64,000 nt of DNA from Candidatus Aminicenantota bacterium (GTDB taxonomy: Bacteria > Acidobacteriota > Aminicenantia > Aminicenantales > UBA8522): assembly GCA_017886205.1 (NCBI GenBank), contig JAFNEO010000043.1, positions 1 to 64,000 of the forward strand, in the 5' to 3' direction. Below are positions 42,336 through 52,357 of this stretch, piece after piece; positions within the stretch are counted from its first letter, which is position 1; each line of letters begins with the position of its first letter. A program made the position numbers and the translations under genes. The notes under the pieces are model-generated. The model was not told where the DNA came from, did no database searches, and worked only from the letters and a program-made list of their open reading frames with translations.

Positions 42336-42942
42336 TGAGCCGATCCAGGAATTCAAGGGCAAGAACCTAGACGAGGCCTTGGGGCACGCCGAGCATGTGC
42401 TCAAGATACCCCGGGAAAAGTTCACCTACGAGATCGTCACCGAGAAGACCAAGCTATTCGGGATGCGGGGCAAGGAAATCGTCATCCGGGCCTGGCCGAA
42501 GAAGGAGGTCGACACGAATCCCGTCAGCGGCTTCCTGGACACGCTCCTCCCCTCTTTTCCCCTGGAATTGACGTATGAGATCAAGAAGAAGAACGAGACC
42601 ATCTATGTGATCTTTGACGGCGAGGACAAGAGCCTGCTCCTCCGCAAGGATGGTTCCCTGCTCCTGGCTTTTCAACACATCCTCAGCAAGGTATCTCCCC
42701 ACAAGGTCCAGGTGGACTGCGAATTTTACAGGCGGAGGAAGGAAAAGCAGCTGCGGGAATACGCCCAACAGATTGCCCATCAGGTCAGCGAGACGGGGAG
42801 AGATGAGGTCCTCGACCTGATGAACCCCTACGAAAGGCGGATCGTCCACATCGCCGTCAACCAGGTCCCCGGGATCACCAGCGAGAGCCTCGGCGAGGGC
42901 TTCTTAAAGAGGGTCAAAGTTTTTCCGATCGGCAAATCTTAG
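42319..42942 (+). CDS. jag: RNA-binding protein Jag/KhpB
   Basis: The 207-residue protein has a Jag N-terminal domain (EFKGKNLDEALGHAEHVLKIP, about 12-65), a KH domain (about 85-145, LLLRKDGSLLLAFQHILSK) and an R3H domain (about 145-207, MNPYERRIVHIAVNQVPGITSES). It begins inside yidC, and ends nine bases before the convergent kinase-like gene. Confidence 0.93.
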   Translation: MENENSEPIQEFKGKNLDEALGHAEHVLKIPREKFTYEIVTEKTKLFGMRGKEIVIRAWPKKEVDTNPVSGFLDTLLPSFPLELTYEIKKKNETIYVIFDGEDKSLLLRKDGSLLLAFQHILSKVSPHKVQVDCEFYRRRKEKQLREYAQQIAHQVSETGRDEVLDLMNPYERRIVHIAVNQVPGITSESLGEGFLKRVKVFPIGKS

Positions 42943-42950
42943 CCAGAGGC

Positions 42951-43808
42951 TCAATAGAGGACGGCGGACTCTCCCTTCTCGGCGATCAGCTTCTGGAAGC
43001 GGGCTGCGATCAGGTCCCGTCGGGCCATCAAGGCTTCGATTTCCCATTTGGTCAAATGATCTCCGACGGCGTGCGAGATGACATCCTTCGATAGCCCAAG
43101 GAGCCTGGAAAAGAGCCCTTTCTCGCACTTGAGCAGTTCTTTTTCTTCCGGAAGCTGGCGGAGCGTCCGGAAGGCGCGCGAGAAATCGATGATCCAGATC
43201 TTCCAATCCTCCGTGATCAAGACGTTCTGGAGGTTTCGGTCGGTGTCATAGATGAGTTGAGAGAAGATACGAACCGAGTGCATCTGTCTGTTCCAGGCGT
43301 GGGTATCGGGAGGAGGGATGCCCTGCTTCACGCGCTCGTCCTCGTCCATCTTCACATCGTCGACCCACCAGCTCAAAGACCCCTTTTTCCCCTCCCATTC
43401 TCGTTCCACGGTGATGGGCACCATATCGTCGACCTCGAGCAGCACGGCGAGCTCATAGGCCGCGATGTTGTAATGGAAGGAGTCGGCGAAGTTCAGCTCC
43501 CTCCCGCCTCCGGCGAAGCCGGCCTCTTGTGTGCGCACGTCTATGTCCTGGAACGAGGCGTCGTGAGTGAGGCCTCCGGCCGAGAGGGTCAGCCGCCAGG
43601 GATGAGTCAGCCCCTTCCCGATCTTTTCGCTCTTGACCACCTTGGCCGTGAGGAGGAACCGACACACCTCATCTTTGGACAAGAGAGAAGACTGCTCCTG
43701 TCCGGGAAGCCGGAGCGGGATGAACAGGAAGTGGGCACCGGCCAGGAACACAATGAGCTGTAGGACATGCAGTAACGCCGAGTGTTTCCTCAACAGTTTT
43801 ATCTTCAT
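42951..43808 (-). CDS. Exported or membrane-anchored kinase-like protein
   Basis: ATG 43808 is chosen: a promoter lies just upstream and a hydrophobic signal/anchor (about residues 12-31) follows. An ORF extension to 43970 has no signal. The 285-residue protein has features of the PI3/4-kinase and HipA-like fold: FHYNIAAYELAVLLEVDDMVP (helix C-like), YDTDRNLQNVLI (residues 187-197, catalytic-loop-like) and IWIIDFSRAF (205-213, metal-binding Asp). A substrate cannot be named. It is convergent to jag and divergent from mnmE. Confidence 0.7.
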   Translation of the reverse strand: MKIKLLRKHSALLHVLQLIVFLAGAHFLFIPLRLPGQEQSSLLSKDEVCRFLLTAKVVKSEKIGKGLTHPWRLTLSAGGLTHDASFQDIDVRTQEAGFAGGGRELNFADSFHYNIAAYELAVLLEVDDMVPITVEREWEGKKGSLSWWVDDVKMDEDERVKQGIPPPDTHAWNRQMHSVRIFSQLIYDTDRNLQNVLITEDWKIWIIDFSRAFRTLRQLPEEKELLKCEKGLFSRLLGLSKDVISHAVGDHLTKWEIEALMARRDLIAARFQKLIAEKGESAVLY

Positions 43809-43832
43809 GATGTCCGCCTTTCCCGGAATGAT

Positions 43833-43862
43833 AATATATCGCCGCAGGGCAGACACTGTCAA
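43833..43862 (-). promoter_or_regulatory. Sigma70-type promoter for kinase-like gene
   Basis: On the minus strand TTGACA (43862-43857) and TATATT (43838-43833) are separated by 18 bases, 25 bases before the ATG at 43808. Confidence 0.65.
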
Positions 43863-43938
43863 CCGGATGGCCCGGCCGTTGTTTACTAATTCAACCGAGT
43901 TGATTAAAATGAACCTCAGCGGAGGATAGAGCCGTTCG

Positions 43939-45309
43939 ATGTTGGACGAGACGATCATCGCGATTTCCACTCCGCCGGGATACGGGGGCCTGGGGATTGT
44001 CCGCTTGAGCGGTCGAAAGGCCCTCCGGATCGCCAGGAAAATCTTTCGTCTGAGGCGAAAAACATGGCGGGAAGTCGAGCCCAGGGCACTCGTCCTGGGC
44101 GAGATCTACGACGGCGAGAAAAAGGGGTTGATCGATGAGGCCTTTCTGGCCTATTTTCCCGCGCCGCGCTCTTATACCAGGGAGGACCTCGTCGAGATCA
44201 GCTGCCACGGCAGTCCGGTGGTGCTGGAGGAAGTCGTCCGCCTGGGAACCAAGGCTGGGGCCCGGGTCGCCCATCCGGGCGAGTTCACGCTCCGGGCCTA
44301 TCTTCACGGGCGGGTCGATCTCATCCAGGCTGAAGCCGTCAATGACCTGATTGCGGCCACCTCGCTGGCCCAGGCCAGGATCTCCCTTGGTCAGATCCGG
44401 GGCGGGCTCTCGCGGCATATCGGCGCTCTGCGCGACCAGATCGTCGAGCTGATGTCCCTGGTTGAAGGCGCAATCGAATTTACCGACGACGGGCTGGGGA
44501 TCAGCCCCAAGGAAACCACGGGCAGGCTCGAAACGGCGCTCCGGACGGTCCAAAAATTGATTTCGAGCTACCGGGCGGGACGGGCCATGACCGAAGGGCT
44601 CGAACTGGCCATCGTGGGCCGGGCGAACGTCGGCAAGTCCACGCTCTTTAATGCGCTGCTCGACCAGGAAAGGGCGATCGTCAGCCCATATCCCGGGACT
44701 ACCCGTGACTATCTCCGGGAGACGATCAAGATTAAGGACTCATTCTTTCATCTGATCGACATGGCCGGCCTGGAGGACTCGCCCCATCCCGTGGAAAAGG
44801 AGGGTGTCAAGAGGGGCGGAGAGCTGGCTTCCCAGGCGGATGGAATCCTTCTTGTCCTGGATGCGTCCAGGCGGGAGACTCTGGCCGACTTGAGGCTGGT
44901 TGATAGGTTCAAGCCTAAGAAAACGATCCTTCTGTTCAACAAGTCCGACCTTCCTCGCAAAATCGACCAACCGAAGTGCCTGGCGCTGAACAGAAAAACC
45001 CGTTGGCTCGAGGTTTCGGCCCTGATCGGGAAAAACCTGGAGGCCTTGCGGAACGCGATCTATGATGACTTCGCCCTGAGGCAGGACGGAAATGATGAAG
45101 TACTGCTCCACCTGAGGCAGAAGCTGCTGTTCGAACAAGTTGCCTCCTGCCTGGAAAAAGCCTTAAGCCTGCTTCGAGACGGGTATTCGGAAGAGGTCTG
45201 GGCTGAGGAAATCCGCCGAATTTTGCCCTTGATCGGGCAGTTGACGGGGGAGATTCGCGTCGACGAGGTCATTGACAACATTTTCTCCCGTTTTTGTGTG
45301 GGAAAATGA
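43939..45309 (+). CDS. mnmE: tRNA uridine-5-carboxymethylaminomethyl synthesis GTPase MnmE
   Basis: With MnmG it modifies wobble uridine 34 in several tRNAs. The 456-residue protein has the tetrahydrofolate-binding N-domain ([21 protein letters not shown]), then G1 GRANVGKS at 227-234, G2/G3 TTRDYLRE and DMAGLED, G4 NKSD, and the C-terminal CVGK motif with its key Cys. It overlaps mnmG (ATGA). Confidence 0.97.
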   Translation: MLDETIIAISTPPGYGGLGIVRLSGRKALRIARKIFRLRRKTWREVEPRALVLGEIYDGEKKGLIDEAFLAYFPAPRSYTREDLVEISCHGSPVVLEEVVRLGTKAGARVAHPGEFTLRAYLHGRVDLIQAEAVNDLIAATSLAQARISLGQIRGGLSRHIGALRDQIVELMSLVEGAIEFTDDGLGISPKETTGRLETALRTVQKLISSYRAGRAMTEGLELAIVGRANVGKSTLFNALLDQERAIVSPYPGTTRDYLRETIKIKDSFFHLIDMAGLEDSPHPVEKEGVKRGGELASQADGILLVLDASRRETLADLRLVDRFKPKKTILLFNKSDLPRKIDQPKCLALNRKTRWLEVSALIGKNLEALRNAIYDDFALRQDGNDEVLLHLRQKLLFEQVASCLEKALSLLRDGYSEEVWAEEIRRILPLIGQLTGEIRVDEVIDNIFSRFCVGK

Positions 45310-47171
45310 GCAAAGGGGGCGTCTCCAGGCCTGATTATGATGTGATCGTGGTCGGGGCCGGCCACGCCGGCTGCGAGGCCGCCTCAGCGGCCAGCCGCAT
45401 GGGTCTTAAGACCATCCTGGTCACCATTCATCTGGAGACGATCGCCCAGATGTCGTGTAATCCGGCCATCGGCGGTCTGGCCAAAGGGCACCTGGTGCGG
45501 GAAATCGACGCCCTGGGGGGCCTGATGGGGCTCCTGGCCGACGAAACGGGCATCCAGTTCCGCCTTCTCAACCGCAGCCGGGGGAGCGCCGTCCAGGCGC
45601 CGCGAGCGCAGTGCGATAAGGCCAGGTACAGGCTGGTTATGAAAAAGTGGCTGGAAGACACCCCGAACCTGACCGTCTTCCAGGGAATCGTTACGGATGT
45701 GATCATTTCCAGGGGACGAGCGGGCGGAGTGATGACTCTGGACGGAAACCGCCTTCAGGGAAGGACGGTGATCATCTCTCCTGGGACTTTCTTGAATGGC
45801 CTGATCCATATGGGGCTCAGCTCATATCCGGCGGGAAGGGCCAATGAACCGGCGGCCACATCCCTGAGTGAGAGCTTGCGCAGGCTGGGGCTGAAGATGT
45901 TCCGTCTAAAAACGGGGACGCCGATGAGACTGGATAAGCATACCATCGACTGGAGCGCTTTTTCTCCGCAGCCCGGCGACGAGAAGCCCGTTGGCTTTTC
46001 CTTCCGGACGAGCCGGCCCCTGATAAACCAGGTTCTGTGTTATTTGGGCTACACCAACGCCGGGACACATGATGTCATCCGGAAAAACCTGGACAAATCC
46101 CCTCTTTACAGCGGGATCATAACCGGGATTGGGCCCCGGTACTGCCCTTCCATCGAGGATAAGGTCGTGAAATTCCCGAACCATCACCGCCATCAATTCT
46201 TCCTTGAACCGGAGGGATTGGAGACTTCGGAGGTCTATGTCAACGGGATGTCCTCCAGCCTTCCATTTGATGTGCAGGTGGAGATATTAAAGACTATTCC
46301 CGGGCTGGATCAAGCGAAGATTCTTAGGCCGGCCTACGGGATCGAGTATGATGCTGTCTCGCCGATGGAACTCAGGCCTTCTCTCGAGGTCAGGCGGATC
46401 GAAAACCTCTTTCTCGCGGGACAGATCAACGGGACATCGGGGTATGAGGAAGCAGCTGCACAAGGGATTATGGCCGGGATCAATGCCGCTCTGAAAATCA
46501 GGGGAAAAGAGCCCTTTGTCCTGAGGCGGGATGAGGCCTATATCGGAGTTATGATCGATGACTTGGTAACTAGAGGGGTCGAGGAGCCGTATCGGCTGTT
46601 CACCTCAAGAGCGGAATACCGGCTGAACCTGCGAGCGGACAACGCCGACCGGAGGCTGGCCCATTATGGCTATAGATTCGGTCTGGTCAGAGACGAGGAC
46701 TACCGGGCTTTTGAGAAAAAACAGGAGAAAATCAAGGGTCTATTCCAATTTCTCCAAAGAGAAAAAATCGCCCTTGAAAGCGGGGTCCGAATAACCCTCA
46801 AGGAATGGTTGAAAAAACCTGATGTTTCGCTGCGAAGTGTGTTAGAATATAAAAAATACCCTGATCCGGTAACAGATGAAGAGATGAGATACGCAGAGGC
46901 AGAGGTAAAGTACGAGGGCTACTTGAGGCGGCAAGAGAAAGAGATCGAAAAAATAAGACGGATGGATCAGGTCAAATTGCCTGAGAATATCGATTTTAGC
47001 AAGGTCCCAGGCTTGACCAGGGAAGCGGTAGAAAAACTGCTCAAGTCCCGGCCGAAAACGATCGGCCAAGCAAAGGAAATCCCAGGGATGACGCCCGCTG
47101 CCATGGTCAACCTCAGTCTCTATATTCAGGCCCAGAAAAGAAGGCCGAAAACGGGCCAATGTTCCACGTGA
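45306..47171 (+). CDS. mnmG: tRNA uridine-5-carboxymethylaminomethyl synthesis enzyme MnmG
   Basis: The start ATG 45306 overlaps the mnmE stop. The 621-residue flavoprotein has the FAD motif [14 protein letters not shown] near residue 14-27, [24 protein letters not shown], and the C-terminal [19 protein letters not shown] parS site covers its stop codon. No rsmG gene follows; parA begins directly. Confidence 0.96.
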   Translation: MSKGGVSRPDYDVIVVGAGHAGCEAASAASRMGLKTILVTIHLETIAQMSCNPAIGGLAKGHLVREIDALGGLMGLLADETGIQFRLLNRSRGSAVQAPRAQCDKARYRLVMKKWLEDTPNLTVFQGIVTDVIISRGRAGGVMTLDGNRLQGRTVIISPGTFLNGLIHMGLSSYPAGRANEPAATSLSESLRRLGLKMFRLKTGTPMRLDKHTIDWSAFSPQPGDEKPVGFSFRTSRPLINQVLCYLGYTNAGTHDVIRKNLDKSPLYSGIITGIGPRYCPSIEDKVVKFPNHHRHQFFLEPEGLETSEVYVNGMSSSLPFDVQVEILKTIPGLDQAKILRPAYGIEYDAVSPMELRPSLEVRRIENLFLAGQINGTSGYEEAAAQGIMAGINAALKIRGKEPFVLRRDEAYIGVMIDDLVTRGVEEPYRLFTSRAEYRLNLRADNADRRLAHYGYRFGLVRDEDYRAFEKKQEKIKGLFQFLQREKIALESGVRITLKEWLKKPDVSLRSVLEYKKYPDPVTDEEMRYAEAEVKYEGYLRRQEKEIEKIRRMDQVKLPENIDFSKVPGLTREAVEKLLKSRPKTIGQAKEIPGMTPAAMVNLSLYIQAQKRRPKTGQCST

Positions 47172-47175
47172 AACA
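47160..47175. other. parS: parS centromere site
   Basis: TGTTCCACGTGAAACA is identical to the well-known 16-bp parS form of Bacillus subtilis. It covers the mnmG stop (TGA at 47169-47171) and lies 10 bases before the chosen parA ATG at 47186. ParB from this operon would load here. I saw no second copy in the window. Confidence 0.93.
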
Positions 47176-47185
47176 TAGTGGGAAC

Positions 47186-47941
47186 ATGGGAAAAGTAGTT
47201 GCTGTTGCCAACCAAAAGGGAGGAGTCGGCAAGACGACGACAGCCATCAACCTGTCTGCGGCCCTGGCCATGAAGAATAACCGGGTCCTGGTCATCGACC
47301 TAGACCCCCAGGGAATGGCAACGGCCAGCCTCGGAAAGGCCAAGGAACCCCATAAAGGTATCTATCAGGCGTTCATGAACGGGCATGACCTCATGGACCT
47401 TGTCTTGGGAACGGAACTCGAAAATTATTATATTTGTCCTTGTTCGCCCGAGCTCTCCGGCGCAGAAGTGGAGCTTTTCCCCAAAGAAAACAGGGAGAAA
47501 AAACTGCGAGACGCCCTGGAGAGGGCCAGGCGCAGTTTCCACTACATTTTCATCGATTGCCCGCCATCGCTGGGCTTCCTCACCATCAACGCACTGACTG
47601 CGGCCGATTCGGTCCTCATCCCCATTCAATGCGAGTTCCTATGCATGGAAGGGATCCCCGACCTCCTGGCCATATTTGACCAAGTCCGAACATATTTCAA
47701 TCCTACACTATCCATAGAGGGCATTGTCCTAACAATGTTCGACGAGCGGACCAACCTCTCTAAGCAGGTCGCCGCAGAGATCAGGCGTTCTCTCAAGGCG
47801 ATCGTCTTTGAAGTCGTCATCCCCAGGAGCGTAAGGCTGGCTGAAGCGCCGAGTTTCGGCCAGCCGGTCGTTCTCTATGATATCAAATCCAGAGGAGCGG
47901 AGGCCTATCTAGTGCTTGCACAGGAGTTACTCAGCAAATGA
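47186..47941 (+). CDS. parA: Chromosome-partitioning ATPase ParA (Soj)
   Basis: The start ATG 47186 (MGKVVAVANQKGGVGKTTTA) gives the Walker-type KGGVGKTT at residues 11-18. IDLDPQGMATASLG, FIDCPPSLGFLTINAL and VLTMFDERTNLS follow. Length (251) matches chromosomal ParA/Soj. An in-frame ATG at 47159 would place parS inside the coding sequence and has no better ribosome site. It overlaps parB by four bases. Confidence 0.95.
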   Translation: MGKVVAVANQKGGVGKTTTAINLSAALAMKNNRVLVIDLDPQGMATASLGKAKEPHKGIYQAFMNGHDLMDLVLGTELENYYICPCSPELSGAEVELFPKENREKKLRDALERARRSFHYIFIDCPPSLGFLTINALTAADSVLIPIQCEFLCMEGIPDLLAIFDQVRTYFNPTLSIEGIVLTMFDERTNLSKQVAAEIRRSLKAIVFEVVIPRSVRLAEAPSFGQPVVLYDIKSRGAEAYLVLAQELLSK

Positions 47942-48786
47942 CCAAAAAAGCCCTGGGAAAGGGTCTGGGAGTGTTCTTGCCTGACGACTACGGAATTCTC
48001 AAGGACGAGCGCTATGCCGAGGTGGACATCGAGGAAGTATTGCCAAACCCCCTGCAGCCGAGGATGAGGTTCGACCCGGGTTCTATCGAGGAATTGGCGC
48101 GTTCCATGAGGGAAAGCGGTGTCATCCAGCCAATTCTCGTCGTGCCGGAAGGCGAAACCTACAAGATCATCGTCGGGGAAAGAAGATGGAGGGCGGCCCA
48201 AAAGGCGGGACTAAGAAAAATCCCGGTCCTGATTCGGCAGATACCCAAAGAGCGGCAGCTCGAGATCTCCCTGGTCGAAAACCTTCACCGGGAGGACCTA
48301 AATCCTTTGGAGATCGCCCATGTCTATCGAAGGCTGATCCGGGAGCTGGACTACACCCAGGATGAGATTGCCGATCGGGTAGGCAAGGACCGGACATCGG
48401 TCGCTAACTATGTCCGGCTGCTGAATCTCCCCGAACTCGTTCAAGGTTATCTGATCGAAAACAAGATCACCATGGGCCATGCCCGGGCGCTCCTGGCGCT
48501 TGAAGAGGCAGAGTCTCAGGTTTCGTTGGCCCGGGAGATCGTCCATAGAAACCTGACTGTAAGGGACGTTGAAAGAATCATCTCCGGCCGGAAAACGGGG
48601 AGGCCGGCTGCCAGGAAGCCGGAGTCCGACGCCGACCTTCGGGCCGTGGAGGAGGAACTCATCAAGGTCCTCGGGACCAAGGTCGCAATTGCCGGAAATC
48701 AAAAAAAAGGGGTTATCAAAATTTCCTATTTTTCTCTGGATGACCTCAACCGCATATACGGAAAGATCAAAGGAGGATCGCGATGA
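47938..48786 (+). CDS. parB: Chromosome-partitioning protein ParB (Spo0J)
   Basis: ParB is a CTP-dependent DNA clamp that loads at parS. The 282-residue protein has ALGKGLGVFLP at the start, then the CTP-binding boxes NPLQPRMRF, GERRWRAAQKAGL and ENLHREDLNPLE, followed by a helix-turn-helix (YTQDEIADRVGKDRTSVANYVRLL) and a C-terminal dimer region. The stop overlaps the bactofilin start by four bases. Confidence 0.96.
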   Translation: MTKKALGKGLGVFLPDDYGILKDERYAEVDIEEVLPNPLQPRMRFDPGSIEELARSMRESGVIQPILVVPEGETYKIIVGERRWRAAQKAGLRKIPVLIRQIPKERQLEISLVENLHREDLNPLEIAHVYRRLIRELDYTQDEIADRVGKDRTSVANYVRLLNLPELVQGYLIENKITMGHARALLALEEAESQVSLAREIVHRNLTVRDVERIISGRKTGRPAARKPESDADLRAVEEELIKVLGTKVAIAGNQKKGVIKISYFSLDDLNRIYGKIKGGSR

Positions 48787-49190
48787 AAGAAAAAGAAAGA
48801 AAAAGGGAGTATGACGAGCAGAAGATCACGGGCTTCTTTGATAAAGACACCGAGTTCAAGGGCGATCTGTCTTTCAAGGGCTCCTTTCGCATCGACGGTT
48901 TTTTCAAAGGCACGATCGTTTCCGACTCGATGCTCGTTATCGGAGAACAGGGTAAAGTGGAGGCCGATGTCCGGGCCGGATATGTCGTTATCAACGGCGA
49001 GATCAAGGGTACGATCCGGGCGGAAGACAAAGTCGAGGTCCACAGCCGGGGCCGCGTTTTCGGGGCGATCATCACTCCAAAATTGATCGTGGACGAAGGC
49101 GCCTACCTGGAGGCCAATTGTCAAGCCGGAGAACAAGCGGCGCCGACATCCCCGGAGACAGACAAAGCCAAGGAGGGAGCATCATCTTGA
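48783..49190 (+). CDS. Bactofilin family cytoskeletal protein
   Basis: The 135-residue protein has the right-handed beta-helix of bactofilins (about residues 20-110): FKGDLSFKGSFRIDGFFKG, then GKVEADVRAGYVVINGEIKG and GRVFGAIITPKLIVDEGAY. Short unstructured ends flank it. Bactofilins polymerise without nucleotides and in Myxococcus help place ParABS. Its position directly after parB supports a similar role. It overlaps both neighbours. Confidence 0.92.
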   Translation: MKEKERKREYDEQKITGFFDKDTEFKGDLSFKGSFRIDGFFKGTIVSDSMLVIGEQGKVEADVRAGYVVINGEIKGTIRAEDKVEVHSRGRVFGAIITPKLIVDEGAYLEANCQAGEQAAPTSPETDKAKEGASS

Positions 49191-49912
49191 AGCGGGCGGC
49201 GGCGGTCATCCCGGTCCGGTACCAATCCAGCCGGTTCCCCGGCAAGCCTCTTGCCTTGATCCTCGGGAAGCCGATGATCCAGATGGTCTATGATGGCGTA
49301 AGGAAGGCCCGCCTGGTGGACCGCATCATCGTCGCCACCGACGACGAGCGCATCCGGGAAGCTGCAAAATCCTTCGGGGCGGAGGCGGTGTTGACCTCAG
49401 GGGTTCACAATTCGGGCACAGAGCGGGCGGCGGAAGTTGCGCAAATCATTGATAATAAAATAATTATAAACGTCCAGGGGGATGAGCCGCTGGTTACCGG
49501 TGGGCTGGTCGATTCGCTTGTTGAAGCCCTCCAGGACGAGGACCTGCAGATGGCTTCGCTCATGGCCAAGGTCTATGACCTTGACCTTCTGGCCAACCCG
49601 AACATCAATAAGGTAGTCACGGATCAGGAAGGGTTTGCTCTCTATTTCTCCCGCGCTCCGGTCCCCTATCAGGCCTCAGATTTCTTCTATCAGCACATCG
49701 GCATCTACGGATACAGGCGGGATTTCCTCGTCGATTTCGCGAAGATGAAGCCTTCGCGTCTGGAGCGCCTGGAAAGACTGGAGCAACTGCGGGCCCTGGA
49801 GAATGGATACCGGATTAAAATGGTCGAAGCGCGGCATCCGACCTTGAGCGTGGATACGCCAGGCGATATAATCAAGGTTGAAGAATTCCTGAGAAAGAAA
49901 GGGCATGCCTAA
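49187..49912 (+). CDS. kdsB: 3-deoxy-manno-octulosonate cytidylyltransferase
   Basis: KdsB activates Kdo with CTP to CMP-Kdo for LPS. A TTG start at 49187 overlaps the bactofilin stop, with AAGGAGG about ten bases upstream. The 241-residue protein begins with [19 protein letters not shown], and [18 protein letters not shown] and YSRAPVPY follow, all typical. The stop overlaps pyrG by eight bases. Confidence 0.96.
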   Translation: MKRAAAVIPVRYQSSRFPGKPLALILGKPMIQMVYDGVRKARLVDRIIVATDDERIREAAKSFGAEAVLTSGVHNSGTERAAEVAQIIDNKIIINVQGDEPLVTGGLVDSLVEALQDEDLQMASLMAKVYDLDLLANPNINKVVTDQEGFALYFSRAPVPYQASDFFYQHIGIYGYRRDFLVDFAKMKPSRLERLERLEQLRALENGYRIKMVEARHPTLSVDTPGDIIKVEEFLRKKGHA

Positions 49913-51533
49913 AACAAAATACATCTTTGTAACAGGCGGAGTTCTTTCGGCGCTCGGGAAAGGGATCGCTGCCGCCTCGATCGGCCGCCTGCTGGAAAGC
50001 CACGGCTATCGGATCACTCTGCAAAAGTTTGATCCTTACCTTAATGTGGACCCGGGGACGATGAGCCCGTTTCAGCACGGCGAGGTCTATGTGACCGACG
50101 ACGGCGCGGAGACGGACCTGGATCTCGGCCATTATGAGCGATTTACATCGACCCGCACATCCAAAGCGCACAACTGGACCGCCGGCAAAATCTATGAATC
50201 CATCATCCGCAAAGAGCGCAAGGGGGAGTTCCTGGGAAAGACCGTCCAGGTTATCCCCCACGTCACCGATGAAATCAAGAACGCGTTCTGCGCCGTGTCC
50301 GAGGGCAATGATATCGTCATCGTCGAGATCGGCGGGACAGTGGGCGACATCGAAAGCCTGCCCTTCCTCGAAGCGACGCGCCAGATGCGGCTGGAGCTGG
50401 GACCGGAGAATGTGCTCTTCGTCCATCTCACTCTCGTGCCCTATATCGGCACCTCCGGCGAACTGAAGACCAAGCCGACGCAGCACAGTGTCAAGGAACT
50501 TCGGGCCATCGGCATCCAGCCCGATATCCTCCTTTGCCGGACCGACCGCTCGCTGACGACCGACATCAAGAGCAAGATCGCGCTGTTCACCAACGTCCCC
50601 CTCGAAGCGGTCATCACCGCCAAGGACGTCGATAACATCTACGAGATCCCTCTTCTATTTGCCTCGGAGGGGCTGGACTCCTACATCCTCAAGAAGCTCG
50701 GCTTGGCCCCAAAGAGACGGCACTTGGCTCCCTGGCAGGCGCTCGTTAGCAGGATGAAAAATCCCCGCGATGAAGTGACCATCGCGATCGTCGGCAAGTA
50801 CGCCGGGCTCCAGGATTCGTATTTGAGTCTGAAAGAAGCGCTGAAGCACGGCGGCGTGGCGCATGGGCTCAAAGTCAACATCTGCTGGATCGAGTCCGAA
50901 AACCTGGAGAAGGGGAGGCTCGAGCAGGTCTTGGGGGACAAAGACGGGATCCTGGTGCCGGGCGGGTTCGGGATCCGCGGGATCGAGGGCAAGATCCGGG
51001 CGGTCACCTACGCCCGTGAGAAAAAAGTCCCCTATTTCGGGATCTGCCTGGGCATGCAGTGCGCCACCATCGAGTTCGCCCGAAATGTCGTTGGGCTCGA
51101 ACAAGCCAACAGTACAGAATTCGACACTGATACCCCGCACAAAGTCTTTTTCCTCTGGCGTGAGCTCAGCCCGGAGCACGACATCGGCGGGACGATGCGT
51201 TTGGGAGAGTACGTCTGCCAGCTGGAGAAGAAGTCTTTTGCCTACAAAGCCTATCGGAAAACTCTGATCCTGGAGCGGCACCGCCATCGGTACGAGTTTA
51301 ACCCCGCCTACAAGGATAAACTGGCCCAGGCCGGCCTGTCGTTCACCGGCCACAACCCCAAGCTCAACCTCGTCGAGATCATCGAGATCAAGGACCATCC
51401 CTGGTTCCTCGGCTGCCAGTTCCATCCGGAGTTCAAGTCCAAGCCGGTGAGTCCTCATCCGCTCTTTAAAGCGTTTATCGGAGCAAGCCATGCCTATCGC
51501 CTCCAAAGGCACAAGAGCCGTAGAGATCGCTAA
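49905..51533 (+). CDS. pyrG: CTP synthase
   Basis: The enzyme makes CTP from UTP and glutamine. The 542-residue protein begins [26 protein letters not shown], has the synthase core ([21 protein letters not shown]) and a C-terminal glutamine amidotransferase with GICLGMQCA. The catalytic His-Glu is in [10 protein letters not shown]. It lies between kdsB and kdsA, so CTP supply is tied to the Kdo genes. It overlaps kdsA by 44 bases. Confidence 0.97.
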   Translation: MPKTKYIFVTGGVLSALGKGIAAASIGRLLESHGYRITLQKFDPYLNVDPGTMSPFQHGEVYVTDDGAETDLDLGHYERFTSTRTSKAHNWTAGKIYESIIRKERKGEFLGKTVQVIPHVTDEIKNAFCAVSEGNDIVIVEIGGTVGDIESLPFLEATRQMRLELGPENVLFVHLTLVPYIGTSGELKTKPTQHSVKELRAIGIQPDILLCRTDRSLTTDIKSKIALFTNVPLEAVITAKDVDNIYEIPLLFASEGLDSYILKKLGLAPKRRHLAPWQALVSRMKNPRDEVTIAIVGKYAGLQDSYLSLKEALKHGGVAHGLKVNICWIESENLEKGRLEQVLGDKDGILVPGGFGIRGIEGKIRAVTYAREKKVPYFGICLGMQCATIEFARNVVGLEQANSTEFDTDTPHKVFFLWRELSPEHDIGGTMRLGEYVCQLEKKSFAYKAYRKTLILERHRHRYEFNPAYKDKLAQAGLSFTGHNPKLNLVEIIEIKDHPWFLGCQFHPEFKSKPVSPHPLFKAFIGASHAYRLQRHKSRRDR

Positions 51534-52350
51534 AGGGGTCACGGCCGGAGGAGCCACACCCCTCTTCGTCATCGCCGGCCCCTGCGTCATCGAAAGCGAG
51601 GAGAAAGCCTTCTCGCTGGCCCGAGAAATTAAGGCCGTGTGCGCCGGCCTCAAAATGCCGTTCATCTTCAAAGCTTCCTACGACAAAGCCAACCGCTCCT
51701 CGATGAAATCATACCGGGGGCCGGGGATAACGCAAGGTCTGGCCATCCTCGGGCGGATCAGGGAGGAGCTCTCCGTCCCTGTCCTGGCCGATGTCCATGA
51801 GACGAGCCAGGTGGCCAAGGCGGCCGAGGTGCTCGATGTCATCCAGATCCCGGCCTTCCTCTGCCGCCAGACCGACCTCATCGTTGAAGCGGCCAGGACC
51901 GGAAAACCGCTCAACCTCAAGAAGGGCCAATTCCTCTCCCCGCAGGAGATGGAGAACGCTGTCGAGAAAGTGCTCAGCCAGGGGAATAATCGGATTCTGC
52001 TCACCGAACGGGGGACCTTTTTCGGCTATAACAACCTTGTTTTCGATGTCCGCTCCATCCCGACGATGAAGCGGTGGGGGTTCCCGGTTGTCATCGACGC
52101 CTCCCATATCGTCCAGCGGCCGGGCGGCCGGGGGGCGGCCTCGGGAGGAGAAGCGGAGTTCATCCCGCTAATGGTCCGGACCGGAGTGGCGGCGGGCGCC
52201 GACGGCCTTTTCCTGGAGGTCCATGAGGACCCGGCGAAGGCCCTGTCGGATGGATATAATTCGTTGATATTGAATAAATTAGAAGAAATTCTGCGCTCGG
52301 CTCTCCGGGTTAAGAAGGCCCTCCTGGAGAGGGAGCCTGCGGCGAGGTGA
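51490..52350 (+). CDS. kdsA: 3-deoxy-8-phosphooctulonate synthase
   Basis: KdsA condenses arabinose 5-phosphate with PEP. The 286-residue protein has [53 protein letters not shown] and [11 protein letters not shown]. Its 44-base overlap with pyrG is unusually long but the N-terminal region is needed for the conserved domain; a later start near residue 12 cannot be excluded. Confidence 0.96.
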   Translation: MPIASKGTRAVEIAKGVTAGGATPLFVIAGPCVIESEEKAFSLAREIKAVCAGLKMPFIFKASYDKANRSSMKSYRGPGITQGLAILGRIREELSVPVLADVHETSQVAKAAEVLDVIQIPAFLCRQTDLIVEAARTGKPLNLKKGQFLSPQEMENAVEKVLSQGNNRILLTERGTFFGYNNLVFDVRSIPTMKRWGFPVVIDASHIVQRPGGRGAASGGEAEFIPLMVRTGVAAGADGLFLEVHEDPAKALSDGYNSLILNKLEEILRSALRVKKALLEREPAAR

Positions 52351-52357
52351 CGGGCTT

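Noticed and set aside
41343-42425. 360-codon minus-strand frame opposite yidC
   Set aside because: Shadow of the well-conserved yidC frame.
47159-47185. Upstream ATG start for parA giving nine extra residues
   Set aside because: It would make parS coding and has no ribosome site; the family N-terminus begins at ATG 47186.
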